The notes below the pieces were generated by a model. It did no database searches and was not told the DNA's origin. It was given only the letters and a program-made list of their open reading frames with translations. Below, piece by piece: positions 36,831 through 49,034 of a DNA stretch of 64,000 bases. The DNA is from Gnetum montanum. Lineage: Eukaryota; Streptophyta; Gnetopsida; Gnetales; Gnetaceae. The stretch's first letter is position 1, and every line of letters begins with the position of its first letter. Position numbers and translations under genes: made by a program. Where the stretch lies: NCBI GenBank assembly GCA_015680685.1, contig MNCI01001334.1, forward strand, positions 263,560 through 327,559, given 5' to 3'.

Positions 36831-39665
36831 ATAAGAGGTGGCAAAGGTAAATTCTAAAATATTAAATTGTTTCGAGACTACCAAAGGCTCCACAAAATTG
36901 TAGTTGCCTTGGAGTCTCCATCTAGCTTGAGAGGTGGGGAGATTCTAGTAGCCGACCAAGTGGTAGTAGCAAAAGGACAATTATAGGTAAAATGCCTTCA
37001 TTCCTCTGGTTCCCAAAAACACAACAGGAACCTATCATTAATGTTTAACCCACATATTTTCAACTTAACTTGCACTGGGAGCATTGCATGATTCACCAAC
37101 CAAAGGAAGACCTTTAACATTTTAGGCAACCTATGATGCCAGATTGGCATTCAACCTGCCATTGTCAAATACTTATGCTTAATGATTAGGTGTGGAGGTG
37201 CCTCCATCATAACCAAGTATGTCATTTCTTGAACATGATGACACAATGATCTCTAAATGAGCAAATCATGATTTTCCACCATCCATCATTGGTACTTATT
37301 ATTCATGATCCTTATCCATGGTTCTTGGTTAGTTCTTTTCTAGGTTAATTGATGCGCAAGCTTCTATTGTCCCATGAGGAAAATGTCCATGAAATTTAGG
37401 ATCCCAAGGCCACCCACCTCCCTAGGTTAAGCAATGATATCCCAACTTACAAAGTGTAGGTGGTTGTCTCCTTTTTCCCCCAACTAGATGAACCTTCTAA
37501 TCAACTAATACATCTTGCCAATAATGTCTTTCAAGGAGGAGGCAACCAATTCCATGAATCTAAAAATGGAAGATAGGATAGATTTAGTAAGGATAATTCT
37601 CCCTTTCTTGGTTAGAAATTGCATAGTCCAGTGCCTAACCCTTTGTTACAACTATTGAACCAACTTTAGCCATGCATGTTTTCTATGCCATGCAAAAATT
37701 AGGAATCCTAAGTAAGAGTCTTATTTAGTCCTAGGCATGATTCCTAACATCTAGGTAATTCTTCTTCTAATGATCCCATTTGTATTAGTTATATAAAGCA
37801 TCAATTTCACCTTGTTGATTTCCAACCCAATCTCCTGGGCCATCCTGTTAAGGGCTTTGTACATCGCCAATGTTTACGGTAGCATGGTCCTAGTAAAAGG
37901 AATAGTGTTATCAATGAAATGCTCTACCAGATAATCCACACCAGTGATGTTAAGCCCATGAACCCCATTCACATGAAAATACACTTGTAAGGCATCCATG
38001 ACAAGTATGAACAACTAAGAGGATAAAGGATCCCCCTACTTGAGGCCTCTACCAAGGGAGGAAAACCCTTAAAGATTACCTTCTATGTCAAATGAGTAAG
38101 CCATGGAGGATTGCAAATGAAAATATGGATAAACAAAACTAGGATTGAAGCCCTTGCAAGTCATAATTTCCCTCATGGATTCCTAGCTAACAATATTCTA
38201 AGCTTTTGTTATGTCTAATTTAAAGCACATACTTGGATAGTGCATCATTTAGAGGGAGTTCATGATTTCTTATTGCAATATCACTTGGTCCTACAAATAT
38301 CTCTCTTTGACAAAGCTAGCTTGATGATTAATCATGAGCCCTGACATGAGAGGAGCTAACCACCTTACAATCATCTTTGTAAATAATCAAAGTAATGTGT
38401 TGCACACCTTGATTGGATGAAATTGGAAAGGATCAGTGGGAGTTGTTGTCTTCAGTATAAGCACAATCCTGGAACAATTGATCTCATGATGAATTTGTCC
38501 CCATCTAATTATGGAATTGAAATCATCAAGAACATTCCTTCCAAGAACATTAGTGAATTCCCTAAAAAATTCCATAGGCCATCGATCAAGGCCTAGAGCC
38601 TTGCTAGGCTTTAGATCGGCCATGGCATCCTCCAGCTTTTTCCAGGTAAAAGGTGCAAGCAACATATGGTTATCCTCCCAAGTGAGCATAGATTACACTA
38701 GAACCAAGAGAAGGAGCTTATCCTTATCTTGCTAGATATCAACCCAATAGGTTTGAAAGGCTTGTGCAAATTCCTAAGCTTGAACTAGCTTTGTCTCTCC
38801 CTATATTAACCAAGGGAACTTCTTCAAAAGGTTATTCACCTTAGTGACCACAAACAAGAAATGGGTAGGCTGATCCCCATCCTTGAGCCATCTATTTCTA
38901 GATTGCTATTGCTAATATTCAGCTTCTTTCCTATCCAACCCTTAGATATTTACTAGAATCTCTTGTTCCTCTTGAACTAGAGATTCCCAAGCTTCCTACC
39001 TTACTTGAATATCCACTAGCTTCTTATGCAACATCCCATAATGTGTTTGAAAAGAATATTTCTCTTCCTTCTTAGAATGGATTTCCTTATTCAAGATGTT
39101 TAGATTATCCTATCTCTCCATTGCTACCAATTGCTCCAAGTAAATAGGTAGTCTATAATATTGAAATCCACAAGGTCATGCTATTAGAAGAATTGTACAA
39201 ACTACTCACTACCAAGGGGGAAGGGGGTGGGAGGTAGCAAGGTCTCCTAATTTCTTCTAGGCATGAAGTCTTTGGTTGAAATCCCCAACGAGGATCCATT
39301 GACATCAATCAAGAATGATCAATGCAATTTGCTAGATCTCTTTTAACCTATCCTCCAAATCTTGATCCCCATAGAATTTCATGAGCCAGTGGCCCAAGGA
39401 AGCTAGTCAAACAATGATACTCCAAGTTGAGGAATCCAAAGGTTGTAAGGAAAGCCTAGAAATGATAGCTAATCCTCTAGCCCTCCCACAACTAGTAGCC
39501 TGATGCACCTAACACCCATCACAATGCAACAATTGAGATTCGTTTTGTTATAACTTGATTTCTTGTAGATAAACAATGTCATAGTTTTCCCTATGCACAA
39601 TCTCCTTCAAGGTATTCTACTTATAAGGGGTACCCTGGCCCCTACAATTCCAAGCCATGATCTTC
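36831..39665 (-). pseudogene. L1-type LINE ORF2: endonuclease, reverse transcriptase, zinc-binding domain
   Basis: Read on the minus strand. The endonuclease starts with MAWNCRGQGTP (about 39657) and has YDIVYLQEIKL and VGDFNQRL (about 39285). RT follows with ALGLDRWPMEFFREF (about 38590), INCSRIVLILK (about 38470) and an active site read as FIDNT where FADDT is usual (about 37915). Then come GLEINKVKLML, the WDIIA.PREVGGLGILNF block (about 37430-37390), and a zf-RVT-like end with LPKMLKVFLWLVNHAMLP and RHFTYNCPFATTTW (about 37130-36960). Domain order is that of plant L1 elements, which copy by target-primed reverse transcription. Stops, mostly TAG, and frameshifts inactivate it. Confidence 0.88.
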
Positions 39666-41060
39666 ATGGTCAACCTATAGACTACTACTTATAAAACTTT
39701 TTCAAGGTCATTTGGATTCCTATGTCAATTTCCAATTGAGTCTACCTATTATGGACTAGTCACATGGGTGGTTTGACAAGTTTCCCTACATTTTCTAAAA
39801 CCTAGAACCCATTTTCATTCTCTACATTTGGTTGGGATACCTCCCCCATACTCAATTTGGTAGAGTCCTGCACCACTGATACCTAGTCCTTGAGCATGGG
39901 TAGCTCTTTTCTATTCTTGAGAGAATCATGAGCTATGAAAAACCCCTCCTCAAGAGGTTTCCAAGGGCTCAGCATTGAAGTCACCATTGATACCTTTGTT
40001 ATGCCCATAACAATAGGCTTTTCAAATGTGGATCCACCTAGGGACTCAAAGGTCCTTGTCGACTAGCCTAGCTCCTTGCCAAACCCCATGCATCCCTTGG
40101 TTTCCTTTTAGCCTTGTCACCTTACCTTCATCCATCCATCCTCATCTATTTTTTTCTTATGTTAGCCTTGGCCTTGTAGGCCATTGCAACATGGTTAGGT
40201 TTCCCATATATTATAAAATGGGTTTGGCTAGCTATGGGAGTTCTCAAGGTTATTTTGGCCATCAAATTTTTTACTCCACTAGGATATGATCTTCCCCATA
40301 AGGGAGGTCTAAAATGACTTCCTTGACAAGGTCCTTTGGGGAAAGGGACCTCCAAACACAAACTCTAACAAATCCCATATGTTTCATTGAAGTAGTAAAC
40401 TTATCGAATAAAATGAACTCTTTGAAAAAAGTAGCCAAAAAATGTTTAAAATGATGGTGTCCAAAGTTTCCAAGGGATTCCTGAGACCCTAATCTAGATG
40501 AGTGTGTAGGAGAAAAGGTTGGAGTCCCTATGTGCACTCAGGTGCCATAGCATAAGGGCCAGGCCTCTAGTGCCAAAAAACCATAGACCCCCATGGAGCA
40601 GCTAATGTTAATTATCAACACTTCAGAAAATAAATAGTATGAGTTCCTTTGATATTCTTTGCACTCGAACATTCTCCAATTTCCAAGTTTCAAAAACCCA
40701 CTTTTTGATGAACTCCATCCTAGGTCTCACTCCATTGAAAATGAATCTACCATTAAGACTCCACTCTATAGTACATAGACCCTCCAAAGCCAAAAGAGGA
40801 ACTTGCAATGATAGAGAGCCCTCAACCTAGGTTGAAGTGCCAAATACATTCGAGGCATCATCCTTGCCCAACAAACCTTTTGCACACCTGGCTAAGGCAC
40901 CACTCCCCAAGTTGCTGAAATCCCTAACAGGGTCCTCTTTCCAACTTCTAGCTAGGCCTCCCCTAAAGCACCACTAGTGTCCTCACCCTTGAGCTCCTAG
41001 CCAACTACCATGATTGAGCCCTCATGCATCTTAGCACCTACTCCTACTCCTACTTCCATC
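39666..41060 (-). pseudogene. L1-type LINE ORF1 (DUF4283-like, RNA binding)
   Basis: Minus-strand remnant upstream of ORF2. VPLLALEGLCTIEWSLNGRF with FIKKWVFETWKLENVRVQRI (40808-40623) has the pattern of the DUF4283 start of plant L1 ORF1. LVKEVILDLPYGEDHILVE follows (about 40330-40275). A degraded zinc knuckle lies near 40220-40170: IYGKPNHVAMAY, with Tyr where two Cys are expected. The frame is broken. ORF1 would bind LINE RNA. Confidence 0.7.
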
Positions 41061-41134
41061 TTAAATCCAAATCCTTAAGAGCATTTTCTTGTGTTATCCT
41101 TTAGGGTTTTTTCTAAAAGGTTTTGAAACTTATG
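41061..41134. other. Junction between L1 LINE 5' end and RTE 3' end
   Basis: Short unassigned sequence. The exact LINE 5' boundary and any target duplication could not be fixed by eye. Confidence 0.4.
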
Positions 41135-42126
41135 CATAGTTGTTTCATCATCATCATAGCCTTATCCCAACTACATGGGATTGGCTACATGATTTTTTTT
41201 CATCATGCTCTTCTATTAAGACTCAAATAATCATTAGCACCCAAATCTTGAATATCTTTTCCTTATGTGGTTGGGAGGCCAATTACAAATCATAGATCAG
41301 TAATAGTCAATACTATTCCATCCATAATGCTCTAGGAGAGCATATTGGTGACACTAAATAAAATTTAATTGATCATTTTATCACCAATTCACACAGTTTC
41401 AGATCTCAAATTTATTTTTGTTTGGTTTTGTGTTGCATATTTGTGTGTGAACTTTATATACCTTGATTCTAGGCAATTTTATTACATGTAACCTGCCTAT
41501 TTCTTCAGTAAAACAAACCATATAGTTAGGAATATAAGCCATATTTTTTATTTCCTTACTAAATAATTTTCTATACAAGAATGCAGAGGATTTGGTAAGG
41601 ATGAAGATCTTTCTTTATCAGAACAAAAGAGATTCTCTTGGCCAAATTATAGATGTATATTATAAATATATAACAAAGCTAGTGCTTACAACAAAGATGT
41701 TTAGATCTACCTATTTGTTGCTTCCCCGTGATTTTAATAAAGTGATTTCTTCCAATGAATGAATTCTTGAATCTTTGAAACACACGACAAAACGATCTAA
41801 GATAACTTTTATATATATATATCTTCTCATCTATGGGTGCCACCTTGAAACTTCCTTTAATAAAAAAAAATTTTGATTCGATTTTTCCTAATGATGCCCA
41901 ACATCCACTAAAGTGCATGTATCTCTACAACCTACACACAGCAGGATCCTAATGCTTTTTGATAGGCTAACATTTCATACCATAAATTATTGTAGGTTTG
42001 ATAGCATTTTTGTAGAACATTTTCTTCAAAATAGCATGAATTCTTTTATAACAATGCACACCACCAATTTCTCATCATGTCATCCATCCTAGTTCAATTC
42101 TATCTATCACATTATTGTTAATCTTA
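41135..42126 (-). pseudogene. RTE-type LINE, 3' half of RT and 3' tail
   Basis: The minus strand continues the RTE reverse transcriptase from the other side of E4: INNNVIDRIELGWMT, ...FYKNAIKPTIIYGMKC (about 42015-41960), then a decayed C-terminus with YMHFSGCWASLGKIESK. The element ends with the tail typical of plant RTE: CATGTAGCCAATCCCATGTA, then GTTGGGATAAGGCTATGATG and a short ATG-type repeat (about 41190-41140). Together with 60524-62060 it makes one RTE copy split by E4. Confidence 0.85.
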
Positions 42127-42131
42127 CCATT
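42127..42131 (+). repeat. E4 target-site duplication, left copy
   Basis: CCATT directly before the 5' LTR TGAAACACCCC, identical to 60519-60523 after the 3' LTR. Five bases is the usual Ty3/gypsy length. Removing E4 plus one copy restores the RTE frame. Confidence 0.95.
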
Positions 42132-43815
42132 TGAAACACCCCAAAAAATTGCAAAGTCATTCTTGCTTCACCAAGCCTCGCAATACGTGCACCGGCACAG
42201 CAGTTCATCAGGAGGAGAATGCCTTGAGTTTAGGCCAACCAGTTCGGCAAATTTTCTACTTTGGGCATGAATAGGCTCTATGGGTCATCTTGCCTATTCA
42301 TCCAAGTACCTCGTCCAGTCGATAGCCTACTCAAAAGTGGCATGGAGTTGGCAGTAGCATTCTGGGTGTGCAAGAAACAGTTCGGTAAGTTTTCTAAGTC
42401 ACAAAGTCTGCTACACTACGCTACGCACCACTATGTAGCATAGCAAGCTTTAGAAGACGATTGCAGAACAAAATTCTACACTACGCTACGCCACGTGACA
42501 TAGCATAGCGTGACAACAAGTCCCCTCTCCCAATTTCAAGTCCTTCAGCAATGTCCCTTTCCATTAGGAAGTGGCAGACCATGTCTGCTACTACGCTCCA
42601 CTGAGCTACATGGTGCAGCAAGGTGTAGCAATCCTGCAGAAGAGACAGAAGGCAACTTAAAGGAAATAATCAGCAAAGTTCACAAGTCTTGCATTACAGG
42701 AAACAAAGTTTGCAAACCGGCAAGGCTTTTGTGACTAAGGCCAGCCGCTCCACTACGCTACGCTATGTAGCGTAGCATAGTATAACAAGCATGCAACACA
42801 TGTAGTGAAACACATGACAATGTGCTACGCTACGCCAAGCATGCTACGCTACGAAGCACAGCAAGGCACACAGGTGGTTGTGCAGCATTAATGCACTTCA
42901 CCTAATTGGACCATTGGCACACATTTCTAGACTTTGACAGCACAATTACAGCATGGCAGGCTCATGGTTGTGGCATCACAAACTCACTCTCACAACGATT
43001 ATGCACATCCAACAATTATATTGGCATGTGCAAAACCAGCAAGTTAATGAAGTCTTAGGGCACATGGCATCCAAATCAGCCCTATCACATGCCCTTGATC
43101 CTATAAATACCCCGACAAGAAACACAAAATCTCTCTGGCTCTTTTTTTCAACTGACACTCTCTCTAGTTCTGGTAGAAGTTCTAATCAGTTTGAATTTTG
43201 CCACGTGTCTGGTTTCACTTCTACTCAGTGAATCAAGTTTCCGTCCTAGCACATTATAGCATTCAGCATTGTTGTTTGAGACTGCAAATAGTGAGCATCC
43301 CCAGCTGAAATTGCATTCTATCCCCTTTTTACCACCTTGGTAGAATCCCCACATTGTTAGCACCCAAGGCCGCACCTGAGCGTACAACCTATTCTTGCTC
43401 CACACAACTTGGTTACTCTCAAGACTTTTGCACTCCATCACGTTGTGTAGCCAATTGTATCCACCTCGACAGAGCAAATTTGTAGCTTTGGAGCAATGCA
43501 TTCTTCTAACTATATTTTACCTTGTTTCTTATTACTATCGCATGTTGCATTATTTCCTGTTTTATTTACTTTTGAGTATCATTCTTCTTATTTAGTTTCA
43601 AGCATCACATCGCATCTCCATTCCCATTTCAAAAATATATGTTGCAAAAGGCTATATAGATGCCAATTAAGTCCCTATTTGATCGACTAGACCGTTCAAG
43701 GTGTCCCATATCCGCACACACTCCTAGCATGGCCCTCCCATGGGTATGGGGTTGAGACTGTCACGCCTGCCGACCCCTCAGTGTTTTCCAGCAGCCGATG
43801 TTTTCAGTCGCTATA
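42132..43815 (+). mobile_element. E4 5' LTR
   Basis: 1684 bp, from TGAAACACCCC to ...AGTCGCTATA (the last bases are CTACA in the partner). It carries four clusters of CTACGCTACG and inverse CGTAGCGTAG (about 42410-42445, 42478-42510, 42745-42790, 42820-42860) able to fold into hairpins, and a CTATAAATACC TATA box (43101-43111). Confidence 0.93.
43101..43111 (+). promoter_or_regulatory. E4 5' LTR TATA box
   Basis: CTATAAATACC, kept unchanged in the 3' LTR (about 59795-59805). It probably marks the transcription start about 30 bases downstream. Confidence 0.7.
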
Positions 43816-43838
43816 GTTTTTTGGTGCTAGAAGAAGGG
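43816..43838 (+). other. E4 primer-binding site (candidate)
   Basis: Immediately after the 5' LTR comes GTTTTTTGGTGCTAGAAGAA and GGGC. A TTGGYGCYAGAAGAAGGGC-type site fits a primer-binding site with a TGG start. The tRNA that matches it was not identified. Confidence 0.55.
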
Positions 43839-44500
43839 CATTTTGGTGCCTTTTCTACATGTCATGGTAGTTCTGTAAGCCTTTTGCACCCTAATACACA
43901 TAATCATAAATGCGACACCCTTTTTTCAATTGCGTACATTGTGTGCAATGCAGATTGGTCACCTCGACAATTCCTCGAGAGTCCTACAGAACACAAGGCC
44001 TCCGATTGCCAGTTAACCAGCCCATTTTACGGTAGTCTTACATGTGTCCTATATCCCATCGTGCGTAGTATAGTTCGGTTGCCTCGACAGTTCCTCTAGG
44101 GCCTCATGAGATATAAAGCATTTTTGTGTGCTAGTTAACTTTCCTGCCTCACGGTCTTGCATGCGTTCTATACCCCATCATGTGTGGTATAGATTGGTCA
44201 CTTCAACAGTCCCTTGGGGACCCCGTGAGACCCAAGGCCTTTACCAGTACTAGTTAGCTTTCCCATCTTACAGTAGTCTTGCATGTGCCCTACGCCCTAT
44301 CATGCACTGGCATGAGCATGACACCCATTTATCGTTGCTTACGCCTTGTGTGGTGCAAGTTGGTCGCCTCAACGATTCCTCTGGAATTCGGCAAGACGTA
44401 AAGCCTTCCTTCCCTTCTTTGCTATTTTCCAGTTTCCTTGCTCATTCGTGCTCTTTTGCATAACTTTTAAGCTTTTTTTTGCATAGACACTTGCTTAATA
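43839..44500 (+). repeat. E4 leader with about 120-bp direct repeats
   Basis: The leader before gag has four diverged copies of a block like TTGGTCRCCTCRACARTTCC, starting near 43955, 44075, 44193 and 44359 (spacings about 120, 118 and 166). Between them recur CAAGGCC, a TTAGCTTTCCC-type block and CTTGCATGTGYCCTA with CCCCATCRTG. No coding region is seen here. Confidence 0.7.
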
Positions 44501-47500
44501 ATGGATTTTTCACCTACTGCTACTAATGCCTTCAACGAGGAAGCTCCCTTCAATGTTGAAGCTCCCATCATGGTTCAAGGCACTGCTGGTGTTGAAAAAC
44601 CATTGAATCCAACGCTGGAAATGCGCCAATCTCTCAGAATCCAAAATCGAGGACCTGAGGGATTGGCCCAACAACACGAGCATTACAGTTTCCTATGTGC
44701 AAAGGTGCATGCAAATCTACCTTTGGATTTACATGAACTTGAAGAAAAAAGCAGCTTTGAGTTTTCTTATTGCAACGGGAAAGAATTCATTCCTATCCCT
44801 GGCATTTCTTTACCTTTAACACAAGTGTACCAAAGGCTTCTAGACCAACTAATCTAGTTGACTAGGCTTAGGAAGCAACAGGACACAGCATCCAACCAAG
44901 ATGACGCTTTCCAAGACGGACAGGAGGAATTCGATTCCCAATCAGATGAGAGAGGTCCAATTGACCCCGCTCCTATCCCTCCTACCTAGTTCTTCTAGGC
45001 TAGGTCGGCATCTGTTACCGCTCCCTCTGCAATTATGCCTACACTACCACAACCCGCAACTGCAGCCGCTATGAGTAGCCACGCTAATCCCATGACATTC
45101 CAATGCATGCTCTCGACTGTTTTGCCTATTCCGTTTGTAGCTACTATCCCCTTGCAAACTACCCAACAGTCGATCCTTGTAATGCAGCGTACCCCGATTG
45201 CAGCTACCTTTCCACATGTGCATACTATGCCCACTTCGCAATCGTACGCAACTTCTTCTCCCATTCCTACATTCACGTCAGTTCCACCCACTGTGGCAGG
45301 CCTTGGCCCATCCACATGGTGGGCCCCATTTGCTCCTTTTCCTATGCTACAACCATCATAGATGTATAACTATGTGCATCCTCAAATACACCAAGCTTTG
45401 TAGATGATGCAACCCAACACAGGGCTATGGTCTACACTGTCGGTGACACATGTGGTTCAGCCGGCAACCCAACCCGCAGTTGTTGCCCTAACAACACCAC
45501 CTACCGAGTGGTGGATAACACAGGTAGCACCGCTCTCGGGGGTCATCCCAATGGTACCATCGGTGGGAAATATCGTCACCCCCACCATGCCATACATAGG
45601 AGCTACCTCCGCAGCCCCCCAACCAGCTACAACATCGTTGAGTCTAGACCAAGCGTTTTAGCTTATCCAGACCCTCACGGAGGAAATAAAATGCCTCAAG
45701 GCTGCTAGGTCTGACATGGTGCAAGTCATGAACTTCTACCAAGATGACCCCATCAGTCCTACAATTCCCACTTTGACATTACCCCTAGGGATGTTTCTCC
45801 CATACTTCACGAAGTACGATGGGGACAGAGATCCCAACGCACATATCGTTACCTTTAGGTCTGAGTCTTTGTTATTGCAACAATGGCCACACACGATCAT
45901 TCATGTCTTCACCATGTCCCTAGCCAGGAAAGCTCTAAATTGGTACCACATGTTGCCACGCTCATCCATTTCAACGTTGGAAGAGCCCTTGACTCAGTTT
46001 GTGACACGTTTCAAGTACAACTTGAAGCCATAAACCACGCTGGATCAGTCGATGAGCATGAAGTAAGACCCGCTGGAACCATTCCAAAAGTTTATTCAAC
46101 GTTGGAGTGTGACCCTTAACAAAATCCATGAACCCATCGTGGAGGCCGACTTGCTGGCTGTCTTTAAGGGTGTAGTGAACGACTTTATCAAGTCCAAATT
46201 GTACTATCTTTCTTCTCGCTCTCTTAGTCAGGCCTTCGCTCAAACTAAAATCATACAAGACATGGCCGAGGTAAGCAAAGACCCATCCTATATCACTTAC
46301 AAGAGCACCTTTGCAAAGAAGGAAAAGGGTAAAGCCCCAACAACCATGGTAGCCATTGTGGCAACTGAGGCTAAGCCCAAACCTAGCAACAACAGTAGCA
46401 AGAACAATAAGAAACCGACCACACAAGCGGCTAACCCTGCACCCAAATAGGATCACATGCCGCAACCTACTACACTTATGCCTGAGACATCTGCACAACC
46501 TAAACCCAATTTTGAGCACAAAGACTACTCAAAATACACCCTGCTGCCTCTAAAGCCTTCAAAGCTTTTGTAGCAACTATTGGAAGCAAGATACATCCGA
46601 CATAAGCAGATGTCAAAAGAGGCAAATGCAAGACATCAATGCTACTGTGAGCTCCTTAGGAATCCTTCTTTGACCCTGCCCAATGAGCCTCCAGTTCCTA
46701 GGAGTTTTAGACTAGATAGGTTTTGTGACTACCACCAACTGTGTGGTCACAAAATGGATTATTGTCTGGCGTTGCCTGATAACATCCAAAGGTTGATCAA
46801 CCAGCGAAAACTGGTGCTAGACGAAAGCAACCCAGTACACCCTAAAAACCAATCCAGGTATGTCTACACATATCCCCTCAATGCCAACAATATCAGTTAC
46901 ATCATCAACGCTATCGGCATTGACAGTGATCCCAGGCCACCCCGGCAACCATTCATGATCTGTGTGCCTCAACATAGTACACTAGTACCACAAGCGGCTA
47001 ATCAGGGCTCGTAGCACCTATTCATCTTGAAAGTCCCACCATGGGCACCCATCTTTGCACCTCCTATTAGTGGATCCATGCGGCCCCATCAGCTAACACC
47101 TCTAGCTCCATTCGTCATCAGGGGGTTGATGCCTTCGATGACCCCTATCTCGTGCAACAAAATTGAATAGTCTACTCACCCCACGAGGCAAGAGGTCCAC
47201 TTGGTAGGCAAGACTTAAAAGGAAAGTATCATCAAAGATATCCCCAAGCCCATGTCTTTGCCCCCTGCATCTGCACCTATGCCCCCAAAGAAAAAGGTCG
47301 GTATGACTACACAGCCTACATCACCCCGCCAACGAGCTGAACCCAGATCCGAAGTCACCTCTCCTTGGGAAATTCATCTTCTAGGAAGAATCGAAGAGGA
47401 GGAAAGTATCAAAAAAGGGGGCAGCCAAGACTTTTTGGATGCCCTCACTCAGGTCAAGCAAGCTCTAAAGCAAAAAAATGCTACAATGAGTTTGTACAAC

Positions 47501-48327
47501 CTAATCATAACATTTGTACCTCACTGCAAGGCTCTAATCCACATGTTAAAGGTGGTTCCGGTCGATGAGAACATGCTAGCAGAAGAGGAAGCTATCCATT
47601 CGATTATGCTTCCCTCTGCACCCACGAAGTCCATGACACGCCAACTAACTTCCAGTGACAGCACCATTAGGAAAGATCCCGAAGTGGGTCAAGCGACTAC
47701 AATGCCTCTCTTCATCACAATTTGGGTCCGCCAACACCAGATCTAAAGGGTACACATTGATGATGGGGCTACCACAAACATCATTCCCTTCCCTATTATG
47801 GACAAGCTGGGATTAGTCAACCAAATCAAACCCACAACGACATCATGTCTAAGGTCCTTCAATAAGGCACGCGTCATGGTGAAGGAAACAATTCATGTAA
47901 ACTTCATAACAGGGGAATAGTTCCCCATAGATGCAATGTTCATCATGATCAAGAAAATGCTTGGGTTTAACCTAATCTTGGGTTGATCATGGTTGGTGCA
48001 ACTTAGGGTTGTCTCCTCACCTATAGACTAGGAAATCCATTTACCATACGAAGGCAGGGAGGTCGTGATTTGTATTGATGAAGGAGCAATGCAAGCAATC
48101 AGTAATGTAGACACGGAGCAAGGCTCAAAAGTCACAACCTCTGAGAGTGAGGAGCCTGTTCACACATGCAGTAACCATCCAATAGAAGGATCGACCTAGC
48201 AATCTAACTCCAAAACCAAAAACACATGGGTTGAGTTATCCTTCCAAGTGGAGGACAATGATGTGAACGAGGGTCCCAGTGAAACACCTCGGCCTTATGT
48301 TCCAATCAATCCACGATGAGTCAAGAG
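44501..48327 (+). pseudogene. gag-pro: E4 gag and protease
   Basis: A single frame from ATG 44501 to about 48327 with no frameshift, broken by about 21 stops (my count: 14 TAG, 5 TAA, 2 TGA), mostly where Gln or Trp is expected. The N-terminal and Pro/Thr-rich parts reach about 45650. The gag core has LPYFTKYDGDRDPNAHI and LARKALNWYHMLP (45805-45955), then LEPFQKFIQRWSVTLNKI. A zinc-binding CDYHQLCGHKMDYC (about 46726-46770) is followed by LPDNIQRLINQRKLVL, typical of the Tat/Athila branch. The aspartic protease motif is HIDDGATTNIIPF (about 47755-47795). Gag would form the particle and protease would cut it. A possible sense-strand splice donor (AGAG|GTAGCT) is at 48327/48328. Confidence 0.9.
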
Positions 48328-48419
48328 GTAGCTACGTATAGCATAAAAACCCTACTACCTCCTGCCCAATTACCCTCCCTTGTACATTTTCTGCTTCTCT
48401 GTTGATATGATAGTTATGC

Positions 48420-48581
48420 AATGGCCCGAAATGGCCTAAAACTATTAATGGCCTGAAATGGCCTAAAACTAGCAATGGCCCGAAATGGCCTAAAACTAGC
48501 AATGGCCCGAAATGGTCTAAAACTAACAATGGCTAGAAATGGCCTAAAACTAACAATGACCAGAAATGATCTAAAACTAGC
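48420..48581 (+). repeat. 27-bp tandem repeat, six copies
   Basis: Exactly six 27-bp units of the form AATGGCCCGAAATGGCCTAA then AACTAGC, in perfect register. They lie between the protease end and the 3' end of the antisense gene. The core CCTAAAACTAG belongs to the boundary-motif family seen before RT and after integrase. Confidence 0.95.
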
Positions 48582-48708
48582 GTTGTTGCTTTCTACTTTG
48601 TTAATGAATAATCCTTCTGGCATATCACACAACTAGCACATGAAAACACTAAAACTTTATATGACACACAATTTAACGCAAATAGATTGCTCTTCTGAGG
48701 TCTTTCAT

Positions 48709-48714
48709 TTTATT
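48709..48714 (-). terminator. Poly(A) signal of the antisense gene
   Basis: AATAAA on the minus strand about 95 bp after the TGA stop (48808-48810), in a T-rich region. The position is right for a plant near-upstream element. Confidence 0.55.
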
Positions 48715-48942
48715 CAAAACTTACAATTATTGGCAATGTTTACAAAGATTTTACAAAATTTCAGCATTTCAAAATTCCAAAAAATTTCAAAAAAAAATCC
48801 CATGCTATCATGGGTTACCTCTGTTTGCATCCTCCTCGCCGCTCGTTTCTACTTCATCCATCTGTGCATCATCCTCCCCTACATTTCCACCTGTCAATTT
48901 TTCATTCCCTTCCTCTATGGGCCTTGCACCCTCATCTGGAGT

Positions 48943-49034
48943 CTACATCACAAGAATGAAGTAATCAGTTAGGGAAACAAATGCAAACTACAACATAGTA
49001 TTATCATCTACATCTACACAGCAAAGAAACTAAC
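48943..49034 (-). other. Antisense gene intron 7
   Basis: 92 bp, GTTAGTTTC donor and CTTGTGATGTAG acceptor. The following exon is short and Glu/Asp-rich and ends in TGA. Confidence 0.65.

Noticed and set aside
43148-43501. Minus-strand open frame in the E4 5' LTR
   Set aside because: LTR sequence with TATA box and hairpins. The frame is not kept in the 3' LTR.
45035-45708. Overlapping plus-strand frames in other phases over the E4 gag Pro-rich region
   Set aside because: Low-complexity Pro/Thr-rich DNA opens several frames. Only the phase of 44501 continues into the gag core and protease.
45971-46519. Minus-strand open frame of 182 codons opposite E4 gag
   Set aside because: It is the antisense shadow of the conserved gag frame. 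It has no matching frame in other copies and no splice or poly(A) context.
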